Shown piece after piece: positions 19,601 through 27,914 of a stretch of 64,000 bases of DNA; within the stretch, counting starts at the first letter, position 1; every line of letters starts with the position of its first letter. The stretch covers positions 22,406 through 86,405 of the forward strand of contig CAZJNX010000001.1 of the NCBI GenBank assembly GCA_964547415.1, written 5' to 3'. The stretch comes from CAZJNX01 sp964547415. Its GTDB lineage: Bacteria; Pseudomonadota; Alphaproteobacteria; Rhizobiales; Amorphaceae. The notes beneath the pieces are model-generated. The model was not told the origin of the DNA and ran no database searches. It was given only the letters and a program-made list of their open reading frames with translations. Position numbers and translations under genes: made by a program.

Positions 19601-20101
19601 GAGTACGAGGTCGCCCGCCTTTACGCCGACCCCGCCTACGAGGCGGAGCTCCGCGCCACCTTCGCCGATCCGAAGAAGGTGAAGGTGATGATGGCGCCGC
19701 CCATGATCTCGCCCATCGACCCGGCCACCGGGCGGCCGAAGAAGCGGGCGTTCGGCCCCTGGGTTTTCCGCGCCTTCCGCGTGCTCGCCCGGATGAAGCG
19801 GCTGCGCGGCACCGTGCTCGACCCGTTCGGCCGCAACCCGGAGCGGCGGGCCGAGCGGGCCGAGATCGCGCGCGTGGAGGAAGACCTTACCCGCGTCGCC
19901 GAGGCCCTCGGCGAGGGCCGCGGCCACTACGGCCTCCTCCTTCAGATCGCGGGCCTCGGCGGGCGCATCCGCGGCTATGGCCCGGTGAAGGAGGAGAACC
20001 GCGCAGCCGCCCACGCCGCCCGGGCGGACCTTTACGCCCGCCTCGCGTCGGACGAGAAGCCCGCGCCCCGCGGCACCGTCCTCCTCGACGCAGCCGAGTA
20101 G
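16601..20101 (+). CDS. Indolepyruvate ferredoxin oxidoreductase family protein (fused alpha/gamma subunits)
   Basis: This 1166-residue fusion enzyme oxidatively decarboxylates aryl or branched 2-oxo acids to acyl-CoA, passing electrons to ferredoxin. The N-terminal pyrimidine-binding half has the conserved FWSGYRGSPLGGVD and EELGATAVWGTQ. The thiamine diphosphate domain includes CAGCPHS, GIGCHAMTE and GDGTYYHSG near residue 502. A 4Fe-4S segment follows with CEDCGDCS near residue 639 and further cysteines to about 680. The gamma domain begins near 727 (VLVTGIGGYGVTT). A C-terminal extension of about 200 residues completes the long form known from proteobacteria. A divergent Lrp/AsnC gene suggests amino-acid-responsive control and a role in aromatic or branched amino acid breakdown. 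Confidence 0.93.
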   Translation: MTVHLREVSLDDKFAATEGRVYLTGIQALVRISLDRIRLDRKAGWKTAGFWSGYRGSPLGGVDQELGRARRHLDAHDIRFTPGVNEELGATAVWGTQKVTLHGKGSHHEGVFGIWYGKAPGVDRAGDVLKQANASGTAEKGGVLALAGDDALAKSSMLPAQSDFAFLHFEMPFFNPADLQDVLDYGLHGLALSRYAGLWSGMICLADTMDASGMVSVDPDRLAFAMPAEFDPRRDNEVNRPLLLKNRLETERILRDVRLPAVAAYQRANGLDRVAFGARRPRYGIIATGKAYRDLRQALDLLGIDEKRARAMGLAIYKVAMPWPLEPTGLAEFARGLERLLVVEHKRPFIEPQVKEQLYGWPADVRPRIWGKRTPEGAPFLSDLLELAVQDMIEALMGFVPEIGADPAVAAVAERLVMQSAWAAGHAEKAQRTAYFCAGCPHSTSTVVPEGSRALPGIGCHAMTEINDRTTDGTIAMGGEGATWVGQAPFARDAHVFANIGDGTYYHSGILAIRQAVSAQVPITYKILFNDAVAMTGGQKVEGNLTVPAITRQLEAEGVGRVVVVTERPEIYEGANDLAPMVPVVHRDELMGVERELAAFPGVSAIVYDQTCAAEKRRRRKKGAYEDPDRRLFINKRVCEDCGDCSVQSNCIAVEPVETDFGRKRAINQSTCNKDYSCVKGFCPSFAFVEGAALRKAEATGFDPAALAARLPLPERAPLAATHNVLVTGIGGYGVTTVAAVLAMAGHVDGINASTLDMTGLAQKNGPVTSHLRFAPAGRDIEGPRVPPASLDTLLASDMLVAANGESLSLLDRSRTLAVVNTKVQPTAEFVMKRTLSFDAARMERTLREGARDVIAVDVANAAEKLFGDTIFMNMMLVGAAFQKGGLPLSLEAIETAIHLNGAAVDKNLAAFRAGRVLAADPAAVEAAIPQRERPRDMGLGERIDFLAEELARYQDGAYAERFRRTVERVRAADEADGDGSMRIARAAAEALYRTMAYKDEYEVARLYADPAYEAELRATFADPKKVKVMMAPPMISPIDPATGRPKKRAFGPWVFRAFRVLARMKRLRGTVLDPFGRNPERRAERAEIARVEEDLTRVAEALGEGRGHYGLLLQIAGLGGRIRGYGPVKEENRAAAHAARADLYARLASDEKPAPRGTVLLDAAE

Positions 20102-20117
20102 CGCGGCGGCGGCCCGG

Positions 20118-20765
20118 TCAGTCCCCGTCGATGAGGCCCGCGCCCGCGCCCCGCTCCCGCGACAGGTCGGTGGCGGGGACGAGAAGGCGGGCGGCGAGCC
20201 CGTCGAGGGCGGCGTGGACCTTTGCCTCGACGGGGACGCCGTCGGTCGGCACCGCCAGCCGTCCGGGCAGCGCGCCCGTGAAGGGGCGGCACGTGAAGGT
20301 GCCTGCCGCGAGCGGCCCCTCCCCTGCGACGAGGAAGACGGCTCCGTCCACCGCGACGACGGCCGGGCCGTCCTCCGAGGCGAGCGCGCGGCAGCGCCCG
20401 TCCCCGGCCGCGGCGAGGTAACCCGCCACGATCTCGGGAACATCGAGGGCGAACAGCACGATATCCTCCGAAAAGGCGAGCGCGAGATCCGCCGTGGCGG
20501 GGCCGGCGAGGCAGGCCGAAAGCCCCGCCTCGGGGTCGGCGGGCACCATGCGCCAGGCCGTGCTCTTGCGCTCGGCGGAGGGCGGCGCGGACCGCCCGTC
20601 CCCGAGGGCGGCGAGGGCGCGGGCGGCGAGCGCGGGCCCGTCGAGGCGGGAGGCGGACAGGACCCGCACGGCGCTGCCGAAGTCCTCCGCGACGCCGACG
20701 GCGACACCCGCCCCGCAGGCCGCCTTGCGCGCCAGCGTCTCCACCTCGTTGAGGGACAGGATCAT
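20118..20765 (-). CDS. DUF3726 domain-containing protein
   Basis: The 215-residue protein starts ILSLNEVETLARKAACGAGVAVGVAEDFG, the recognisable opening of DUF3726 proteins, an alphaproteobacterial family of unknown function. No signal peptide, membrane segment or catalytic motif is seen. Its ATG overlaps the stop of the upstream 580-residue protein by four bases (ATGA, 20762-20765), so the two are translated together and may form a complex. It is the last gene of a seven-gene co-directional series that includes a tripartite tricarboxylate transporter, an acyl-CoA synthetase and an M19 dipeptidase. The stop is 16 bases from the convergent stop of the oxidoreductase gene. Confidence 0.85.
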   Translation of the reverse strand: MILSLNEVETLARKAACGAGVAVGVAEDFGSAVRVLSASRLDGPALAARALAALGDGRSAPPSAERKSTAWRMVPADPEAGLSACLAGPATADLALAFSEDIVLFALDVPEIVAGYLAAAGDGRCRALASEDGPAVVAVDGAVFLVAGEGPLAAGTFTCRPFTGALPGRLAVPTDGVPVEAKVHAALDGLAARLLVPATDLSRERGAGAGLIDGD

Positions 20766-22504
20766 GCCGCGCCGAGCGGGGCGAGCACGAACCAGTCCTC
20801 CGCCGAGGCTCGCTTCAGGTCGTCCGGCAGGGGCGCGCCGGCGAACAGGGTGATGCGCGTCCAGCGGTCGGACCTGGGGTCGAAGCGGCAGGCGCCGAAG
20901 AACGACAGCTTGCAGCGCAACAGGTCGACGGGCAGGCAGGTCTCGCCCACCAGGTTGTCCCGGATCTCCGCGTAGGGGTGGCGCGCCGTGGTCTGCACGC
21001 GGCGGATGGCGTGGCGCAGGTCCGGCCGGCGGAGGGCCAGCTCGGCCACCCTCGCCCCGCCCGGCCAGTTGTCGAGGGCGGTGGCGAGCGCCTGGACGCG
21101 GGCGGCGATGTCGAACGGCATCTCCCGGTCGGCCCCGGGCTCGGCATGGCGGCTGCCGAGGCGCGGCTCGAGCTTTTCCTCCGACACGTACCAGAAGAGC
21201 GCGCTCTCGGCCGGGTCCGACAAATCCCGCTCCAGCGCCCAGGCGTAGTCGCGCCGCAGGTGCCGGGCGAGGTCGGCAAGGCGCATGGCCGGGTCGATCC
21301 GCGCCCCTTCGGGCGGCGCGCCCATGGTGGCGGGAAGGTCGTCCACCCGCTCCGGCACGATCTCCACGAGGAGGCTCGCCGCGAGCTCCTGGGCGTCGGG
21401 GGCGAGCCCCTCCTCGGCGAGCTCCATGATGGCGTCGAACGGGCGGTCGGCCTTCATGACGTCGATGGAATCGATCCAGTCCTCGAGCCGGGAGAGGTCC
21501 TCCCCGAGGCGGGCGATCCGCGCGCTCTCCCGCGCGTCGTCCACCTGCCACTCGCCGACGTGGGCCGTCGCGAGCCGCAGGAGCTCGCGGAAGCGGGCGA
21601 TGCGGAAGTCCTCCGCCGACGGGGTCGCGCGGGCGCGGGCGATCGCCGTCTCCCGTGCCGCGATCCAGTTGTTGAGGAGGATCGGGTGGTTGACGAGGAA
21701 GGGCGCCATCCCGAGGCCGGTGGAGTTGCCGATGCCGAGGCGGCGGCGCACGTCGTCGGCGAGCGGCACCGCCGTCTCGGGCGCGCGCATGCGGGCGATG
21801 TGGTCCACGATCTCGAAGGAGAACAGGCGGATCAGGTAGACGGTGAGCATCTCCGCCTCGAACGGGCCCGTGAGGTCGCCCGCCGCCTCGAGGCGCGCCC
21901 GGTCGGCGATGCCGAACTTGCCGTTGCCGTAGACCGCCGTCGTGCGCATCAGGTAGCCGACCTTCGCCACCATCGCCGCGTCCGGCTGGCGGCCCTCGGC
22001 GAGGCGCTCCACCACGTGGTCGAAGAAGCGCACGGATCGGTTGGCGCGGGAGAGGGTGAGGTCCGAGGAAAGGTAGCGGGCCGCCTCCTGCCGCGGGGCG
22101 GCGGCCGACAGGCGCTCGATGTCCGCCCGGGTCGGGATCCCCTCGAACAGGACGAAGCTCGCGTCCCACGCCTCGGCGATCACCCGGTCGGAGCGCTTGT
22201 CCGGGTCGAGGGCGGTTGAGAAGGCGACGAGGGAATAGACGGCGCGTGGTCCGCGGGCCTCGATCACGAGGTGGCCGTAGCCGTTCCCGTCGAGGGCGCG
22301 GCGGGCGACGGCCACCTGCCAGCCCTCGTCCCGCATCCGCCGCATGAGCGTCGGCATGAAGCTGAGGCGCGTCGGGAAGAAGCTGCCGAGCCGGGAAAGC
22401 CGCATGACCGTGTCGGGCGAGCGCAGGGGGACGGGCGCGGAAAGGCGCTCCGATGCCTCCTCGGCGTCCGGCATCTCGATCGGGGCGGCGGGGCTCGTCT
22501 CCAT
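20762..22504 (-). CDS. Unrecognised 580-residue protein, partner of DUF3726
   Basis: I do not recognise a family. The protein is soluble by appearance, with no signal peptide and no clear membrane helix. Conspicuous, probably conserved stretches are DGNGYGHLVIEARG (about 70-85), YGNGKFGIADR (about 190), GIGNSTGLGMAPFLVNHP (about 255-275), LFWYVSEEKLEPRLG (about 440) and GETCLPVDLLRCKLSFFGACRFD (about 525). Cysteines are few and clustered at the end. GGAGGACCTTG precedes the ATG. It is coupled by a four-base overlap to the DUF3726 gene and lies 58 bases after the M19 dipeptidase gene, so it probably serves the same pathway. A large protein with Gly/Asn-rich loops could be an enzyme, but no function can be assigned. 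Confidence 0.85.
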   Translation of the reverse strand: METSPAAPIEMPDAEEASERLSAPVPLRSPDTVMRLSRLGSFFPTRLSFMPTLMRRMRDEGWQVAVARRALDGNGYGHLVIEARGPRAVYSLVAFSTALDPDKRSDRVIAEAWDASFVLFEGIPTRADIERLSAAAPRQEAARYLSSDLTLSRANRSVRFFDHVVERLAEGRQPDAAMVAKVGYLMRTTAVYGNGKFGIADRARLEAAGDLTGPFEAEMLTVYLIRLFSFEIVDHIARMRAPETAVPLADDVRRRLGIGNSTGLGMAPFLVNHPILLNNWIAARETAIARARATPSAEDFRIARFRELLRLATAHVGEWQVDDARESARIARLGEDLSRLEDWIDSIDVMKADRPFDAIMELAEEGLAPDAQELAASLLVEIVPERVDDLPATMGAPPEGARIDPAMRLADLARHLRRDYAWALERDLSDPAESALFWYVSEEKLEPRLGSRHAEPGADREMPFDIAARVQALATALDNWPGGARVAELALRRPDLRHAIRRVQTTARHPYAEIRDNLVGETCLPVDLLRCKLSFFGACRFDPRSDRWTRITLFAGAPLPDDLKRASAEDWFVLAPLGAA

Positions 22505-22562
22505 CAAGGTCCTCCGGCGTCTCTTCGGCGGCAAACAAGAGTCGTGCCGGCCGCCTCCCGCC

Positions 22563-23603
22563 TCATGCGCCGCGGCGGGTCAGCTCCTCCATCGCGTCCT
22601 CGCGGGTGCCCTCCGCCGCCCCGAAGGAGGTCCGGAAGAACGCCAGCCAGTTGCCCCCCATGATGCCCGCCACCTCTTCGGGGGAAAAGCCCCGTGCCGC
22701 AAGAGCGTTTCGCAGATGCGGAAAATCCCGGTTGTCGCGAAACCAGTCCGGCTGGGGCGGAAAGCCGGCGGCGGACGCGCTGCCCTCGCCGTAGTCGGTC
22801 TCCTTCGACCAGCGCCCGTTGCGCATCCACTCCACGACGGTATCGGGCTGGTCCTGGCAAAGGTCCGTGCCGATGCCGATCCGCTCCACTCCCATGAGGT
22901 CCGCGGTGCGGGCGACCATCTCCGTGAAGGATGCGATGGTGCAGGCCGGGCCGTCCTTGAGGTGGTGGGGGTAGAGGGAAAAGCCCAGCATGCCGCCGCT
23001 CTCGCCGAGCGCCTTGAGGACGGTGTCGGACTTGTTGCGCTTCGCCCCGTGCCAGAACGCCGGATTGGCGTGGGTGACGGCGATGGGGCGGGCGGAGGCC
23101 TCGATCGCCTCGAGGGTCGAGCGCTCGGCCGAATGGCTCATGTCGACCACGAGGCCGACGCGGTTCATCTCGGCCACCACCTGGCGGCCCATGCGGGTGA
23201 GGCCGGTGTCCTCCGCCTCGTAGCAGCCGGTCGCGAGCAGGCTCTGGTTGTTGTAGGTGAGCTGCATGAAGCGCACGCCGAGGGTGTGCCAGACCTCCAC
23301 GAGACCGATGTCGTCCTCGATCGGCGAGGGGTTCTGGAACCCGAAGACGATGGCGGTCCGGCCCGCCCGCTTCGCCGCCAGGATATCGTCCGCCGTGCCG
23401 GCCTGGCAGATCCGGTCGGGCAGGCGCTCGAACCAGCGGTTCCAGGCGATCACGTTGGCGACCGCCTCGCGGAAGAGCTCGTGGTAGGCGATCGTCACGT
23501 GGACCGCGTCGACGCCCCCCTCCGCCATCTCCCGGAAGATCTTCTCCGACCAGTTGGCGTACTGCAGGCAGTCGATGGTGAGGGGCGTGTCCTTGTCGTG
23601 CAT
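22563..23603 (-). CDS. Membrane dipeptidase, peptidase family M19
   Basis: The 346-residue protein belongs to the M19 zinc amidohydrolases (renal dipeptidase type), which cleave dipeptides and related amides. Motifs in order: an N-terminal metal region altered to DCLQYANW (usually DGHND), AGRTAIVFGFQN, FMQLTYNNQS, VVDMSHSAERSTLE, the metal ligand strand PIAVTHANP, and IGIGTDLCQDQP. No signal peptide is seen, so the enzyme is cytoplasmic. The loss of the N-terminal HxD-type metal ligands is notable and may mean a changed metal site. It lies 14 bases downstream of the acyl-CoA synthetase fusion and is probably co-transcribed with the Tct transporter, suggesting an imported amide as substrate. 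Confidence 0.88.
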   Translation of the reverse strand: MHDKDTPLTIDCLQYANWSEKIFREMAEGGVDAVHVTIAYHELFREAVANVIAWNRWFERLPDRICQAGTADDILAAKRAGRTAIVFGFQNPSPIEDDIGLVEVWHTLGVRFMQLTYNNQSLLATGCYEAEDTGLTRMGRQVVAEMNRVGLVVDMSHSAERSTLEAIEASARPIAVTHANPAFWHGAKRNKSDTVLKALGESGGMLGFSLYPHHLKDGPACTIASFTEMVARTADLMGVERIGIGTDLCQDQPDTVVEWMRNGRWSKETDYGEGSASAAGFPPQPDWFRDNRDFPHLRNALAARGFSPEEVAGIMGGNWLAFFRTSFGAAEGTREDAMEELTRRGA

Positions 23604-23617
23604 GGGCGGTCCGGCGG

Positions 23618-26329
23618 TCAGTCGGCCGGGCGCCCGGCGAGGTCGAGGACGACCCGGGCGAGCTCCGGCGAGTGGGGCTCGGGACGGATGTCGAAGCCCA
23701 GATCGCGGCACATGGCAAGCATGCTCGTGTTCTCGAGGAGGACGTCCCCGTAGATGCGCGAGACGCCCGTCTCCTTCCCGTAGGCGATGAGGTGGCGCAT
23801 GAGCGCCCAGCCGATCCCGTGGCCCTTGAGGTCGGAGCGCACGATGATGGCGTACTCCCCCTCCACCCGGTCCGGATCGCAGTTGAGGCGCGAGACGCCG
23901 AGGAGCGCGCCCGTCTCCGGCTCGAGGGCGACGAAGGCGATGTCCCGGGCGTAGTCGAGCTGGGTGAGGCGGGCGAGGAGCTCGTGGCTCCAGGTCTTGT
24001 GGGGGGCGAGCATGCGCATCCTGACATCGTGGCCCGTCAGCCGCTCGAAGAAGGCGGGGTAGAGCGCCTCGTCGTCCGGGCGGATGGGGCGCAGGAAGAC
24101 CCGCTGCCCGTCCCGCACCTCCACCGTCCGCTCCCACTCCGAGGGGTAGGGGCGGATCGCCAGCGACCGGTTCGGCCCTTCCTCCCCGACCCGGGACAGG
24201 TCGAGGGTGGCGCGCCCGTCGAGGGCGACGACGCCGTCCGGCCCGGCGAGGAGCGGGTTGATGTCGAGGGCGGTGACGGCCGGGCAGTCCACCACCACCT
24301 GGGACAGGCGCACGAGGGCGAGGGCGAGGGCATCGACGTCCGCCGCCGGCCGGTCCCGGTAGCCCGCGAGGAGGCGGGAGATGCGGGTGCGGCCGATGAG
24401 GTCCTTCGCGAGCAGGAGGTCGAGGGGCGGGAGCGCCACGGCGCTGTCGGCCACCACCTCCACGGACGTGCCGCCCGCGCCGAAGACGATGAGCGGCCCG
24501 AAGACGGGATCGGAGGTGACGCCGAGGATGAGCTCGTGGGTGTTGCGGGTCGTCACCATGGGCTGGAGGGTGACGCCGTCCACCCGCGCGTCCGGCACGC
24601 GGTCGGCGACGCGGGCGAGCATCGCCTCCATGGCCGCCCGGGCGTCCGCGGCCGAGCGCACGTCGAGGACGACGCCTCCGACATCCGACTTGTGGGTGAT
24701 GTCGGGGGAGAGGATCTTCACCACCACCGCCCTGTGGTCGGCGAGGAGGGCGGCGGCCTTCTCCTCCACGTCCTCGAGGGTGGCGCGGACCGTGCGGGTG
24801 ACGGGCATGCCGAAGGCCGCGAGGAGCTCCTTCGTCTCGTCCTCCGACAGGGTGGCCCGGCCCTCGTCCGCGGCCCCGCGGATCACCGCGTCGGCCGCCG
24901 GAACGTCGGCCGAGAAGCCCTCCGGGAGGCGCGGCGGGGTGCGCATGAGGGCGGTCTGGGCCTCGGACCAGCGGGTGAGGTCGCGGAAGGCGCGCACCCC
25001 GTCGGACGGGCCCTGGTAGCTCCCGATGCCGGCCGCGCGCAGGCGCCGCCGGGCGGAGGCCACCGTCTCCTCCCCGAGCCACACGGACAGGACGGGCTTG
25101 GGCCGGCGGTAGCGGGCCGCGTCCCGGTGCTGCTCGAAGGCGGTGACGAGGGCGCCCGCCGCCTCGGAGGCGGAGGCCAGCGCCGTCGGGCAGTTGAGGG
25201 CGAGGAGGGCGTCGACGTTGGGGTCCGCCAGCATCGCCGCGGTCGCCGCCTCCCAGCGCTCGGGCGGCGCGTCGCCGATGATGTCGACGGGGTTCGCCTT
25301 CGACCAGGTGGGCGGCAGGAAGGCGTCGAGGTGCTCCATCGTCTCCGGGGCGAGGTCGGACAGGGTGCCGCCGTAGTCCTCCAGCCGGTCGACGGCGAGG
25401 ACGCCCGCCCCGCCGCCGTTCGTCAGGATCCCGAGCCGCGCTTCCTTGAGGGGGCGGAAGCGGGAGAGGGTCTCGGCGGCGTCGAACAGCTCCTCGAGCT
25501 CGGTGACGCGCAACAGGCCCGCGCGGCGGAAGGCGGCGTCGGCCGCCGCGTCCGCCCCCGCGAGGGCGCCGGTGTGGGTGGCTGCGGCCGCCGCCCCCTT
25601 GGCGTGGCGGCCCGACTTGACGACGATGACCGGCTTCACGCGGGCGGCGGCGCGGGCGGCGGACATGAACTTGTCGGCCCGCGTCACCGTCTCGAGGTAG
25701 AGGAGGATCGCCCGCGTCTCCCCGTCGCCCGCCAGCACGTCGAGGCAGTCGGCGACGTCCACGTCCGCCATGTCGCCCAGCGAAACGATGCGGGAAAAGC
25801 CGATGCCGCGGGCCGCCGCGACGTCGAGGATCGCGGCGATGAGCGCGCCCGACTGGGACAGGAGCGCCACGTTCCCGGCCGCGGGCGCGACGTGCGAGAA
25901 GGACGCGTTGAGGCCGAGGCGGGGGACGAACAGGCCGAAGCAGTTGGGCCCGACGATGCGGAAGGTGTGGGGGCGCGCGGCGTCGAGCATCGCCTGGCGC
26001 AGGCCGTTGTCGGCGTTGAGGCCGGCCGTGAGGCACACCGCCGCGCGGGTGCCGCGCGCGCCGAGCTCGCCGACGAGGGGCGGGATGGTGGCGGGCGGCG
26101 TCGCGAAGACCGCAAGGTCCGGCGGGTGGGGGAGCGCGGCGACGTCCCGGTAGCAGGGAAGGCCGTCCACCGCGTCGTACTTCGGGTTCACCGGCCACAG
26201 GGCGCCGCCGAACTCCGCCTCCCGCAGGTTGTCGAGGACGGTCCGGCCAAGGGAGCCCTCGCGCGGGGATGCGCCGAACACGGCGATCGATTCGGGCTCG
26301 AACAGCTTGTCGAGGTTGCGGATCGTCAT
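23618..26329 (-). CDS. ADP-forming acyl-CoA synthetase fused to GNAT acetyltransferase
   Basis: The 903-residue fusion has a CoA-binding domain (start TIRNLDKLFEPESIAVFGASPREGSLG), a succinyl-CoA-ligase-like domain with the phosphohistidine region (LLSQSGALIAAIL and nearby VVKSGRH), an ATP-grasp domain (about 470-700, HKSDVGGVVLDV), and a C-terminal GNAT domain from about residue 740 (VFLRPIRPDDEALYPAFFERL to RSDLKGHGIGWALM). The order CoA-binding/ligase/GNAT matches protein acetyltransferases of the Pat type, where the ligase part may be regulatory, but in this operon context real acid:CoA ligase activity on the imported acid is also possible. GGGGAAGCC supports the start. It lies 88 bases after tctA. 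Confidence 0.92.
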   Translation of the reverse strand: MTIRNLDKLFEPESIAVFGASPREGSLGRTVLDNLREAEFGGALWPVNPKYDAVDGLPCYRDVAALPHPPDLAVFATPPATIPPLVGELGARGTRAAVCLTAGLNADNGLRQAMLDAARPHTFRIVGPNCFGLFVPRLGLNASFSHVAPAAGNVALLSQSGALIAAILDVAAARGIGFSRIVSLGDMADVDVADCLDVLAGDGETRAILLYLETVTRADKFMSAARAAARVKPVIVVKSGRHAKGAAAAATHTGALAGADAAADAAFRRAGLLRVTELEELFDAAETLSRFRPLKEARLGILTNGGGAGVLAVDRLEDYGGTLSDLAPETMEHLDAFLPPTWSKANPVDIIGDAPPERWEAATAAMLADPNVDALLALNCPTALASASEAAGALVTAFEQHRDAARYRRPKPVLSVWLGEETVASARRRLRAAGIGSYQGPSDGVRAFRDLTRWSEAQTALMRTPPRLPEGFSADVPAADAVIRGAADEGRATLSEDETKELLAAFGMPVTRTVRATLEDVEEKAAALLADHRAVVVKILSPDITHKSDVGGVVLDVRSAADARAAMEAMLARVADRVPDARVDGVTLQPMVTTRNTHELILGVTSDPVFGPLIVFGAGGTSVEVVADSAVALPPLDLLLAKDLIGRTRISRLLAGYRDRPAADVDALALALVRLSQVVVDCPAVTALDINPLLAGPDGVVALDGRATLDLSRVGEEGPNRSLAIRPYPSEWERTVEVRDGQRVFLRPIRPDDEALYPAFFERLTGHDVRMRMLAPHKTWSHELLARLTQLDYARDIAFVALEPETGALLGVSRLNCDPDRVEGEYAIIVRSDLKGHGIGWALMRHLIAYGKETGVSRIYGDVLLENTSMLAMCRDLGFDIRPEPHSPELARVVLDLAGRPAD

Positions 26330-26417
26330 GGCTTCCCCTGCCCCCTTGCGCGTTGCCGTCGGCGCGCGGCCGGCCCTTCGTGCCACCAGCTGCCGTTTGC
26401 GGCAATGCCGCGGACGC

Positions 26418-27914
26418 TCAACCGGTTCGCCGGGCGATGAGGCGACGCACGGGCGGCGCCTGGCCGAGAAGGATGAGGAGGATCGCCGCAAGGAGGGCGA
26501 GGGAGAGCGGGCTCGTCACGATGCCCTCGAGGAGCGCGGCGAGGCTGCCGCGCTCGGAGATGATCGCCCGCCGCCAGTTCTCGTCGATGAGACGCGACAG
26601 GATGACCCCGAGGATGACGGGCGCGACGGGAAAGCCCGCCCGGCGCATCCCGTAGCCGAGGAGGCCGAAGGCGAGCATCCAGCCGACGTCGGCGACCGCG
26701 TTGTTGATGGCGTAGGCGCCGACGACCGACAGGAGGATGACGCACGGGATCATCACCGTCTTCGGGACGGCGACGAGGGCGGTGAAGATCCGCCGCCCGG
26801 TGAGGCCGAACAGCAGGAGAAAGAGGTTCGCCGCCACGAGCGCGCCGACGATGAACCAGAACATGTCGGGCCGCTCGATCATCAGCATGGGCCCCGGGTT
26901 GAGGCCGTGGATGAACAGGGCGCCGATCATGACGGCCGTCACCGCGTCCCCCGGGATGCCGAGGGTGAGCATGGGCACGAACGCACCGCCGACGGCCGCG
27001 TTGTTGGCCGCCTCGGGCGCGACGAGGCCCTCGTAGGCGCCGGTGCCGAACGGGCGGCTCGGGGCGCGGACGGAGCGGCGGGCGTGGTCGTAGGCGATGA
27101 GGGCGGCGATGTCCCCGCCCGTGCCGGGGAGCGCGCCGACGCCGACCCCGATCCCGGCCGAGCGCAGCGTCAGCGGCAGGTGGCGGCGCACGAGCCGCCA
27201 GGGCGGGACGATGCCGGCCACCTTCTGGCGGATCGCCGGGCGGCCGATGTCGGAAAGCTGCACCAGCGCCTCGGCGACGCCGAACATGCCGATCATCACC
27301 ACGATCGGCGAGATCCCGTTCCACAGCGCCACGACGCCGAAGGTGAAGCGCTCCTCCGCCGTCAGCGGATCGAGGCCGACGGTCCCGATGAGGACGCCGA
27401 GCCCGCCCGCGAACAGGCCCTTGGCGAAGGACCCGCCCGACAGCGAGCCGACGAGCAGGAGGCCCATGAGGGCGACGAGCAGGTAGTCCCGCGGCTGGAA
27501 GGTGAGGGCGAACTCGGAGACGGCCGGGGCGGCGAAGGCGAGGACGGCGATGCCGACGAAGCCGCCGATGACGGAGGCGACGGTGGACAGGCCGATGGCC
27601 GCGCTCGCCTCGCCGCGCTTGGCGAGCGGGTAGCCGTCGAGGGCGGTCGCGATCGCGGCCGGCGCGCCCGGGATGTTGAGGAGGATCGCCGTGCGCGCCC
27701 CGCCGTAGACCCCGCCCATGAAGATGCCGACCATGAGGGCGAGGGCCGCCTCCACCTCCCACCCGAAGGTGAAGGAGATGAGGATCGACACCGCCATGGT
27801 GACCGACAGACCCGGAATGGCGCCGATGTAGATGCCCGCCGCCGTCCCCGCCGCCACGAGGGCGAGGAGGACCGGGTCGGTGAAGGCCGACAGGAAGGCG
27901 CCCGCCTCGCTCAC
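26418..27914 (-). CDS. tctA: Tripartite tricarboxylate transporter, large membrane subunit TctA
   Basis: TctA is the 12-helix permease of TTT systems, which take up organic acids captured by the periplasmic TctC protein using an ion gradient. The 498-residue protein shows the family signature GIYIGAIPGLSVTMAVSILISFTFG, PGAPAAIATALDGYPLAKRGEA, GIGVGVGALPGTGGDIAALIAYD and GIPGDAVTAVMIGAL. A GTG start at 27914 overlaps the tctB stop by four bases (27911-27914), showing coupled translation. The substrate is unknown; downstream CoA-ligase and dipeptidase genes suggest a carboxylate that is activated or released from an amide. Confidence 0.94.
   Translation of the reverse strand: MSEAGAFLSAFTDPVLLALVAAGTAAGIYIGAIPGLSVTMAVSILISFTFGWEVEAALALMVGIFMGGVYGGARTAILLNIPGAPAAIATALDGYPLAKRGEASAAIGLSTVASVIGGFVGIAVLAFAAPAVSEFALTFQPRDYLLVALMGLLLVGSLSGGSFAKGLFAGGLGVLIGTVGLDPLTAEERFTFGVVALWNGISPIVVMIGMFGVAEALVQLSDIGRPAIRQKVAGIVPPWRLVRRHLPLTLRSAGIGVGVGALPGTGGDIAALIAYDHARRSVRAPSRPFGTGAYEGLVAPEAANNAAVGGAFVPMLTLGIPGDAVTAVMIGALFIHGLNPGPMLMIERPDMFWFIVGALVAANLFLLLFGLTGRRIFTALVAVPKTVMIPCVILLSVVGAYAINNAVADVGWMLAFGLLGYGMRRAGFPVAPVILGVILSRLIDENWRRAIISERGSLAALLEGIVTSPLSLALLAAILLILLGQAPPVRRLIARRTG

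Noticed and set aside
16862..20707. Long minus-strand open frame opposite the 2-oxo acid oxidoreductase
   Set aside because: It crosses the ends of two certain genes and lacks motifs; a shadow of GC-rich coding DNA.
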